Under the pieces are notes generated by a model. That model was not told the origin of the DNA. It saw nothing but the letters and a program-made list of their open reading frames with translations, and did no database searches. From the NCBI GenBank assembly GCA_937904375.1, contig CALDIG010000237.1, positions 1 through 20,126 of the forward strand: a DNA stretch of 20,126 nt, in the 5' to 3' direction. The stretch comes from an uncultured Prevotellaceae bacterium. Its GTDB lineage: Bacteria > Bacteroidota > Bacteroidia > Bacteroidales > Muribaculaceae. The position numbers were made by a program, and so were the translations under genes. Shown here one piece after another: positions 14,628 through 20,126 of this stretch; within the stretch, counting starts at the first letter, position 1; each line of letters starts with the position of its first letter.

Positions 14628-17591
14628 TTATTTCACGTATGCGTTCAGTCCTTCGATGGCATTACCGCCAGTGAGAAGGTCGAATAGTGGTGCCAGGCGG
14701 ACAAGTAGTCCTTCTTTTGCCGCCTTGCGTTGCTTCCAGCCATCGATGTGGTCCAGTAATTCGCGCAATGTTTCCTCGTCGATGCGGCGCAGCTTGACAG
14801 TCTCGCCCACAAAGCGCTCAAGGGCCGCTGCATCGATGCCATAATCATTGGCAAGCGTTGCTATCTGCTGGTTAAAGCGCTTGTCCTTGAAAGTCTCGTA
14901 GCGCTCACGTATCTCCTTCTCGCTCATGCCGCTGCCTTGTGTCAACTCCTGCTCAATAAATGCCTTAAGGTATTCACGTTCGTTCATCAGGTCCACACTA
15001 CCGGCCAGAACGTCGAGCAGCTGTTCCTTGGTAATCTTTACCTTCTCAAAGTGGGTGTCGGTATATTTCGCCAGCAGCCGCATGATATAGTCATAGTCCA
15101 CAAGGGCAGAACTGAAGAGCGACAGCTCAAAATCGGGCTCATCTCCGTAGGTTTCCTCTTCGGTGTCGTCGCTACCGCCTTCGCTGGTGCGGGTGCGCCG
15201 TGCCAGGTCAAGGTATGCAGTACGGAACTGCTGGAGGGTATCTTCGGGCATGACCTCGGCGACGACGCTCTGCAACTCCTCGGGCATGTCCACATACTGG
15301 TCGAGCTTAAGCGCCAGACGCTGCACGTCCTTGAAGGCGTCGATGAAGTTGTTGGTGTTCTCGCCCTGCGGGATATTGATAACCTCCTCGGGCTTGCAGT
15401 CCAGGCCGATGCTGTTCATCACCGTCTGCAGCTGGGTCACCTTCTCCTTGAACTGTTCCACCACGTCCTCGACAGGCTCAACGAGCCAGTACTCCTTGCC
15501 CTTGGTCTCATCGAAGCCGCTGAAGCGTACCATGGCCTCCTCCATCGCCTTTTCGAGATTGCGGTAGCAGATAATGTTGCCATAGGGCTTTGTGCCGTCA
15601 AGGGTGCGGTTGGTTCGGCTAAAAGCTTGTATCAGCTGGTGCCACTTGAGATCCTTATCCACATATAGCGTGTTGAGGAACTTACTATCGAAGCCTGTCA
15701 GCATCATTTCCACCACAATCACGACGTCCAGTTTCTTGCTGTGGGGGTAGTCCTTATTGGCATATTTCTGGTCCTTGATGCGCTGCTGCACATCACGGTA
15801 ATACTCGTCGAACTGCTCTACCTTGAAGTTAGTGCCGAATCGCTCGCTATATTCTTTAATGATCTTGTCCAGCGACTCACGGTTGCCATTGGGATTCTTG
15901 CGGTTGTCGGCTTCTTCCTGCGGCAAATCCTCGTCGGTGTTATTGGCCATAGGTGGCGTGAACACGGCTGTAATATTGAGCGGTTCATAGTCGGGATTGT
16001 CCTGCGCACGCTTTTCCTGCTCTTCCTTGAAAATCTGGAAATACCGGATGGCATCAGGAATTGACGAAGTAGCCAGCAACGCATTGAAGCGACGTTGTGC
16101 GGTTAGCTTGTCGTGGTTGTCGAGGATGTGGTTCACTATCTGCCGCTTTTTCAGGGGCACAGACGTGGGGTTGCCGTCGGCATCCTTGTTACCGTAGTAC
16201 TCAACCTTGAAGCGCAACACGTTGCAGTCGCTGATGGCGTGGATGATGGTGTACTCATGCAGGCACTTCTGGAACACGTCATCGGTAGTGACATACTCGG
16301 CCACCTGTCCATCGACACGCACCATGTGGCTGTTCTCTTCAAAGATCGGGGTGCCGGTGAAGCCGAACAGTTGTGCATGGGGGAAGAAGTTCTTGATGGC
16401 CTCGTGGTTTTTACCAAACTGGCTGCGGTGGCACTCGTCAAAAATGAAGACGATGCGCTTGTTCTTAAGACGCTCCAGGCGCTTAATGTATCTGTTTCCG
16501 GGGGAAGGGTCGAGCGCCACACCCAGCTTTTGGATGGTGGTGACAATCACCTTGTCGGCATAGTCAGTGCTCTCTAATCGGGAAACCAGAGCGCCGGTGT
16601 TGGCATTCTGCTCCACACATCCCTCCTGGAACTTGTTGAACTCGTCGCGGGTCTGCTTGTCGAGGTCCTTGCGGTCAACCACAAACACACATTTCTCGAT
16701 ATCACGGTTATCCTTGAGCAAGGTGGAGGCCTTGAAACTGGTCAGTGTCTTGCCACTGCCAGTAGTGTGCCAGATGTAGCCGTTCTGGTTGTTTTGCTTC
16801 ACACAGCCGACGATGCTCTCTACGGCATAGATCTGGTAGGGGCGCATCACGAGGATCTTGCACTCGGTCTCTACCAGCACCATGTAGCGGCTGATGAGTT
16901 TGCCCAGTTCGGTCTTGGTCAACATCATGTCGGCAAACTCGAAAAGCTGAACGACCTTGTGGTTCTCGCGGTCAGCAGCATGATACACCGGCAAGTAATT
17001 GTTGGTGGCGTCGAACTGGAAATGCTCGTCGTTGTTGTTAGCAAAGTACATGGTATCGCTACCACCGTTGCTCACGATGAACAGTTGCATGAAGCACATG
17101 AGCGTGCCCAGGTAGCCGTTGCCACGGTCTTGCTTGTAGCGCACAATCTGCTCCACGGCCTTTAACGGCGAAACGCTGTGCCGCTTCAGCTCTATCTGCA
17201 CCAGCGGGAGGCCGTTGATCAGGATGATAATGTCGTAGCGATGGCGGCTATTGGCGGTATTGATGGAGAGCTGGCTCACCACCTCATACTCGTTCTTGCA
17301 CCAGTCACGCAGGTTCACGAGGCTGTAGTCGAAGGTGGTGCCGTCGTCGCGCACGAAGGTCTGTTTTTGGCGCAAGTTCTTTGCTGCCGTGAACACATCG
17401 GCGGTGACGTTCTCCTGCAACAGCTTGCGAAACTCACCGTCAGACAGGGTAACATAGTTGAGCCGCTCGAATTTCTCACGGAAATTCTTCTCCAGCGAAT
17501 CCAGGTCGCGGATGTCGCTGCGGTAGGTGTATTTCAACTCTTTTAATTTGTCCAAGAACTGCTGTTCAAGTTGTGCTTCGCTTTGGATCAT
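14628..17591 (-). CDS. hsdR: Type I restriction endonuclease/translocase subunit HsdR
   Basis: 987 residues, within the normal HsdR length. The N-terminal PD-(D/E)XK nuclease shows D120 and E134-L-K136 (RYDIIILI...IELKR). The SF2 motor follows: TTGSGKT at 276-282 (motif I), IFDECH at 383-388 (motif II), FTGTP at 411-415 (motif III), then MMLTGFDS and QAFSRTNRT (motifs V and VI), and a C-terminal helical domain that binds the methylase core. It translocates DNA from unmethylated sites and cuts it. It is the first gene of the operon, starting about 30 nt after a -7 box with the shared operator. All catalytic residues are present, so the enzyme should be active. Confidence 0.95.
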   Translation of the reverse strand: MIQSEAQLEQQFLDKLKELKYTYRSDIRDLDSLEKNFREKFERLNYVTLSDGEFRKLLQENVTADVFTAAKNLRQKQTFVRDDGTTFDYSLVNLRDWCKNEYEVVSQLSINTANSRHRYDIIILINGLPLVQIELKRHSVSPLKAVEQIVRYKQDRGNGYLGTLMCFMQLFIVSNGGSDTMYFANNNDEHFQFDATNNYLPVYHAADRENHKVVQLFEFADMMLTKTELGKLISRYMVLVETECKILVMRPYQIYAVESIVGCVKQNNQNGYIWHTTGSGKTLTSFKASTLLKDNRDIEKCVFVVDRKDLDKQTRDEFNKFQEGCVEQNANTGALVSRLESTDYADKVIVTTIQKLGVALDPSPGNRYIKRLERLKNKRIVFIFDECHRSQFGKNHEAIKNFFPHAQLFGFTGTPIFEENSHMVRVDGQVAEYVTTDDVFQKCLHEYTIIHAISDCNVLRFKVEYYGNKDADGNPTSVPLKKRQIVNHILDNHDKLTAQRRFNALLATSSIPDAIRYFQIFKEEQEKRAQDNPDYEPLNITAVFTPPMANNTDEDLPQEEADNRKNPNGNRESLDKIIKEYSERFGTNFKVEQFDEYYRDVQQRIKDQKYANKDYPHSKKLDVVIVVEMMLTGFDSKFLNTLYVDKDLKWHQLIQAFSRTNRTLDGTKPYGNIICYRNLEKAMEEAMVRFSGFDETKGKEYWLVEPVEDVVEQFKEKVTQLQTVMNSIGLDCKPEEVINIPQGENTNNFIDAFKDVQRLALKLDQYVDMPEELQSVVAEVMPEDTLQQFRTAYLDLARRTRTSEGGSDDTEEETYGDEPDFELSLFSSALVDYDYIMRLLAKYTDTHFEKVKITKEQLLDVLAGSVDLMNEREYLKAFIEQELTQGSGMSEKEIRERYETFKDKRFNQQIATLANDYGIDAAALERFVGETVKLRRIDEETLRELLDHIDGWKQRKAAKEGLLVRLAPLFDLLTGGNAIEGLNAYVK

Positions 17592-17619
17592 GTTTTTCTG
17601 TTTTTTGGTTTTGACGGTG

Positions 17620-17654
17620 CAAATTTAGAATGTATTCGTTCATTCTAAGTGAAC
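17620..17654 (-). promoter_or_regulatory. Operator-promoter of the hsdR operon, overlapping the WYL stop codon
   Basis: On the - strand GTTCACTTAGAATGAAC (17654-17638), 10 bp, then TAAATTTG (17627-17620), a full -7 box, and a leader of about 25 nt to the hsdR start. The operator differs from the other three at two central bases. It covers the WYL stop codon (17640-17642), so the restriction genes can be transcribed apart from the WYL gene. Confidence 0.75.
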
Positions 17655-18647
17655 GGATTGATATTTCTGTGAAATTTTTATAGATTCTTCATAAATAGCC
17701 TGTTGTAGTTCTTGAGGTTCCAGCACCGTGATGCTCGAGCCATAAGATAGGAGCAACTGTAGTAGCTCTGGATTGATGATCACCTCGATCTGTATCACCA
17801 CACCATCGTCATCACGCCTAATCACTCGCTGGGTACCATGAAGCGGTTTTGTCTCGATATAATGGTAACGCCAATTGTCAACCTTCATCTGAATCTTGGT
17901 GACTTCATCAGACCGTCTAGATACTCCGACCATATCCTCAAAATACTCAAAGAAGTCAATGCCGGGGTTGGGTTTGTAAGGTATGCTTGCAGGCCCAATC
18001 TCCTGAATGCGGTCTAGAGGAAAGTTGGTGGGTGATGTGTAGCCATCCACGCACCCGAACAGGAACCAGCGGTTGTTATATTGCTTCAACAGGTAGGGAT
18101 GAAACAAATAAGTGTTCACAGGCCTGTCGAACGGCTGGTACTTGATCTCGAGTGCCTTTTGTGAGGCAATGGCGCTAAACAGTTGTGCGAACCAGTTACG
18201 GCCCTTCAGGTCGAAGTTCTCGTCAAAGGCGACAATGGTTTCTCGTGTAGATGGGATATTGAGCGACGACTTGAAACGCTCGATCAGGTCATCCACCCAA
18301 TCAAAGTTCGGCAGGCCCTCAAATCTTGACAACATCGAAACCGTCTGAGCCAGCTGGGCCATCTCGTTATCACTGAGCGGTATCTTATAGATTGAGAACG
18401 ATTTGTCCTCGTACTCGTAAAAAACGTCGTGGCCCGCCCTCTTTGTGACAATCTTAGCATCAGGGAAATCGTCCTTGATGCCTTCTATGTCTTTGAGGAT
18501 TGTGACCTTAGAAGTTACAGGCTTATAGCCAGCTGCTTCAAGAGCATTCTTGCACTTCTCCATCATCATTTTGACAGAGAAGTTTCCACTTTTCAAACAG
18601 CGGTCAATCACCTGTTGTCGGATAAGTTGGTTTTTCGTTTGCGCCAT
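17640..18647 (-). CDS. WYL-domain transcriptional regulator, candidate repressor of the defence genes
   Basis: 335 residues: an N-terminal winged helix-turn-helix (about 1-75), a WYL domain (about 155-225, with W194-F195-L196 at the namesake motif in NNRWFLFG) and a C-terminal WCX domain (about 248-335). WYL regulators of this layout, such as BrxR and CapW, repress defence operons by binding inverted repeats at their promoters and are thought to sense nucleic-acid ligands. Here the gene sits directly upstream of hsdR, and the same 17-bp inverted repeat occurs at four promoters downstream. No such repeat is seen before its own upstream genes. It starts 14 bp after the YbjQ-like gene and is probably cotranscribed with it. 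The family is certain; the link to the operators is inferred. Confidence 0.88.
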   Translation of the reverse strand: MAQTKNQLIRQQVIDRCLKSGNFSVKMMMEKCKNALEAAGYKPVTSKVTILKDIEGIKDDFPDAKIVTKRAGHDVFYEYEDKSFSIYKIPLSDNEMAQLAQTVSMLSRFEGLPNFDWVDDLIERFKSSLNIPSTRETIVAFDENFDLKGRNWFAQLFSAIASQKALEIKYQPFDRPVNTYLFHPYLLKQYNNRWFLFGCVDGYTSPTNFPLDRIQEIGPASIPYKPNPGIDFFEYFEDMVGVSRRSDEVTKIQMKVDNWRYHYIETKPLHGTQRVIRRDDDGVVIQIEVIINPELLQLLLSYGSSITVLEPQELQQAIYEESIKISQKYQSVHLE

Positions 18648-18661
18648 TCCTCAATTACTTG

Positions 18662-18886
18662 TTAGTCCTCAAATTTGATCGCTGTTCCATAAGCTATCAA
18701 GTTCGGACATCCGTTAGATCTTGTGGAACCGCCAAAAATTTTAATGCCAATAATGCCATCTGCATTTAAATCCTTTGCTTTTTCATCAAGCAAGTACAAC
18801 AGTTCATCATCCACATTATGAGCCGAGACAACACCAATCACAGAGTATTTTTTCCCTTTAACTATATTTAAAGTTGAATGATACAT
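18662..18886 (-). CDS. Small YbjQ-like protein, 74 aa
   Basis: The sequence opens MYHSTL, continues with a strand IGVV and a helix (ELLYLLDEKAKDLNADGIIGIKIFGG), and ends LIAYGTAIKFED. This matches the YbjQ/UPF0145 fold (Pfam PF01906, putative heavy-metal-binding; function poorly known), whose hallmarks are the A-D-G-I-I-G-I strand and a final A-x-G-T-A motif. At 74 residues it is shorter than the usual about 100. It is a paralogue of the next gene upstream; both share MYHSTL and the GTA-[VI]-[RK]-x-ED tail. It lies 14 bp before the WYL gene. Confidence 0.72.
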   Translation of the reverse strand: MYHSTLNIVKGKKYSVIGVVSAHNVDDELLYLLDEKAKDLNADGIIGIKIFGGSTRSNGCPNLIAYGTAIKFED

Positions 18887-18960
18887 AAATTATATACTAT
18901 GAATAGTTTATATCACAATTTAAACTCAATAAGATTTTGAGTGCATTTCATCAACACTTT

Positions 18961-19245
18961 TTAATCTTCTATTCTAACTGCTGTTCCATAAACAAGTATG
19001 TCTGGAATCCTTACATCATAGTCAATACGACCTTCATCCCAAGTATCCATGTATCGTGGTTCTTCACTCCAAGAGTTAACATATGAATACGCAATGCCAA
19101 TTATTCCATTTGCTCCTAACGATTCAGCTTTCTGATCCAACTCTTCAAAAATATAATCAGTGTCATTAGCTGCGCCATAGTAGTAGACCACATCAATAAT
19201 CTTGAAGTTTCTACCTTCGACATCATCTAAAGTTGAATGATACAT
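18961..19245 (-). CDS. Small YbjQ-like protein, 94 aa (paralogue)
   Basis: Same pattern as its neighbour: MYHSTL, strand IIDVVYYY, helix IFEELDQKAESLGANGIIGIAYSY, a longer acidic loop, then ILVYGTAVRIED. The two copies are separated by 74 bp of AT-rich sequence that contains a small ACTCAA/TTGAGT hairpin. YbjQ proteins form pentameric beta barrels and have no firmly known role. Why two copies precede a defence regulator is unknown. The gene is the first after the structured leader and the candidate promoter at 19469-19497. Confidence 0.72.
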   Translation of the reverse strand: MYHSTLDDVEGRNFKIIDVVYYYGAANDTDYIFEELDQKAESLGANGIIGIAYSYVNSWSEEPRYMDTWDEGRIDYDVRIPDILVYGTAVRIED

Positions 19246-19285
19246 AATTGTTTATTATAAAAGATTAATAATGATTCTATAAAAG

Positions 19286-19420
19286 TCATAAACCGAGTAC
19301 TTCTCACTTAATGGCACCAAGTCAGCCAAAAGCTGATGATGAAACGACTTGCGCCTAAGTGGAGAAAAACCTTTTCAGCGTTGATGAAACGTTTTAATAC
19401 TCAAATGTATCGGTTTATGA
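19286..19420 (-). ncRNA. Candidate structured 5' leader of the YbjQ-WYL unit
   Basis: TCATAAACCGA (19286-19296) and TCGGTTTATGA (19410-19420) are a perfect 11-bp inverted repeat enclosing about 113 nt. Inside, TTCTC-ACTTA (19301-19310) pairs with TAAGT-GAGAA (19356-19366), GGC with GCC, and AAGTC (19319-19323) with GACTT (19346-19350), giving one long interrupted stem. If the promoter at 19469 is used, this lies in the RNA leader of the YbjQ-WYL genes, like a riboswitch or attenuator. DNA-level roles (cruciform, attachment site) are not excluded. Confidence 0.5.
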
Positions 19421-19468
19421 TACCCTTATTTTACTCGTCGCTGTGACAGTTGTAACCGCTGTCGATGG

Positions 19469-19497
19469 CAAATATACAACAATTATTGGAATTGTTG
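19469..19497 (-). promoter_or_regulatory. Candidate promoter with a perfect 8-bp inverted repeat
   Basis: On the - strand CAACAATT-5-AATTGTTG (19497-19477) directly abuts TATATTTG (19476-19469), a full TAnnTTTG -7 box. The repeat fills the spacer between -7 and -33, as an operator would. It differs from the GTTCA/TGAAC operator, so the YbjQ-WYL genes may answer to another regulator. Confidence 0.5.
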
Positions 19498-19656
19498 CTG
19501 TGTTTTAGTCATTATTCTAAATATCTGGAGCTTTAATACCGCGAGAAACGGCTTCAACTGAACATGAAAAAACGCGCGGCATTTCCCTTCGTATCCTTAC
19601 CCGTGAGATAATATATATTCTTAAAAACTGAATATTAAAACTAAATAACAGTGATT

Positions 19657-20010
19657 ATGATGAGACTTTTACAGGCCATGTTCAGTTCTCTAACGACTAC
19701 ATGGCATGGACCGTCGACGATGGATGTGCGCGCTGCCATTCACGAGGCTCAAGAAGGAAAAAGTATTAATAGCGCGCAGTTAGCAAGGGATGATGGGCAA
19801 CCTGAAGACCCTTACGCTGACGACATACACAGGCTGGAGGCGGCTCTCGAGCATCCTCTAGAGAAAGGTGCCTGCATAAATTTCAAGTTGCAGGACCTAT
19901 TACAGATTATCCCGCGAAAGAGAAGGCGCATCGACGCTTACCGCGGGTTAGTGGGTAGGCTCAATAAAATGGGCGTGAAACTCACGATTAACTCACAAAA
20001 ATCCAGGTAG
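19657..20010 (+). CDS. Hypothetical protein, about 117 aa
   Basis: ATG at 19657 is preferred over the GTG two codons upstream. The product has a hydrophobic start (MMRLLQAMFSSL), a middle with charged helices and a basic C-terminal half (IPRKRRRIDAYRGLVGRLNKMGVKL) that could bind nucleic acid. No family is recognised. It is followed after 2 bp by another + strand frame, so the two form an operon running out of the window, divergent from the defence block. Confidence 0.55.
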   Translation: MMRLLQAMFSSLTTTWHGPSTMDVRAAIHEAQEGKSINSAQLARDDGQPEDPYADDIHRLEAALEHPLEKGACINFKLQDLLQIIPRKRRRIDAYRGLVGRLNKMGVKLTINSQKSR

Positions 20011-20012
20011 TT

Positions 20013-20126
20013 ATGATTAGGAACATTCGTACTGGAGAAATGTATGGCAACCGAAAGGAAGCCAAGAAGAGACTCGGCGGGCTTGGTGCCTATAACGAGT
20101 TGATGAAAAGAGGCGGGCTACAGTTC
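20013..20126 (+). CDS. Hypothetical protein, 5' part only (cut by window edge)
   Basis: ATG at 20013, 2 bp after the previous stop, opens a frame that reaches the window end without a stop (38 codons). The visible part (MIRNIRTGEMYGNRKEAKKR, then a glycine-rich stretch) is basic. It loosely resembles short repeat modules in nuclease-associated or phage proteins, but that is not enough to name it. Confidence 0.5.
   Translation, partial: MIRNIRTGEMYGNRKEAKKRLGGLGAYNELMKRGGLQF

Larger units (their letters stand above)
19246..19656. other. Long divergent intergenic region
   Basis: About 410 bp with no convincing gene. The left part carries the structured element 19286-19420. The middle holds the candidate - strand promoter at 19469-19497, and the right part (about 19500-19656) shows only a 15-codon frame (19564-19611) and no clear + strand promoter. 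Confidence 0.6.

Noticed and set aside
19564..19611. A 15-codon frame (MKKRAAFPFVSLPVR) as a leader peptide
   Set aside because: Too short to support, with no promoter, no attenuator-type codon run and no clear link to the downstream gene.
1..20126. CRISPR arrays, insertion sequences and complete rRNA or tRNA genes
   Set aside because: No regularly spaced repeats with spacers, no transposase-like frame with terminal repeats and no RNA gene signature were found on reading both strands.

Overview
The window looks like a piece of a Bacteroidales chromosome (a gut Prevotella- or Muribaculaceae-like bacterium is the best guess) that has collected mobile-element and defence genes. The support is indirect. 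Several promoters carry the Bacteroidetes -7 box TAnnTTTG, most starts lack a Shine-Dalgarno sequence and sit behind A-rich leaders, and BspA-like leucine-rich repeat and DUF6371-type genes are typical of this order. No rRNA gene, complete tRNA gene, integrase, transposase or CRISPR array is visible.

Left part (1-3765, + strand): three genes form a replication-type module of a mobilizable or integrated element. They encode a small helix-turn-helix protein, a RepA/DnaB-like P-loop ATPase and a DUF6371-like protein with a zinc-finger N-terminus and a Toprim-like core. A cluster of six TGAAC half-sites lies between the last two. A leucine-rich repeat protein without a signal peptide follows and ends at a good terminator.

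Middle-left (3794-5609): a convergent gene encodes a NADAR domain fused to an unassigned C-terminal domain. After it come a possible 38-aa small ORF, a hypothetical 105-aa protein and a terminator with a tRNA-like look.

Main block (5636-19497, all on the - strand): this is a defence island. In transcription order it runs: operator-bearing promoter and structured leader, two small YbjQ-like proteins, a WYL-domain regulator, hsdR, hsdS, a PrrC-like ABC-ATPase with an anticodon-nuclease signature, hsdM, a 996-aa Z1-domain ATPase and a DUF2130 protein with a long coiled coil and a PD-(D/E)XK-like motif. Four near-identical 17-bp inverted repeats (GTTCAGTTTAAGTGAAC or a two-base variant) stand exactly 10 bp upstream of a -7 box. 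One is before hsdR, two are before the Z1 gene and one is before the DUF2130 gene. The simplest reading is one regulon of three transcription units, with the WYL protein as the likely repressor. This coordinated layout is the most interesting feature of the window: type I restriction, a tRNA-cutting backup, a Z1 ATPase and a DUF2130 nuclease candidate under one operator.

Right end (19657-20126, + strand): two small genes of unknown function start, the second cut by the window edge. They probably belong to a neighbouring element.
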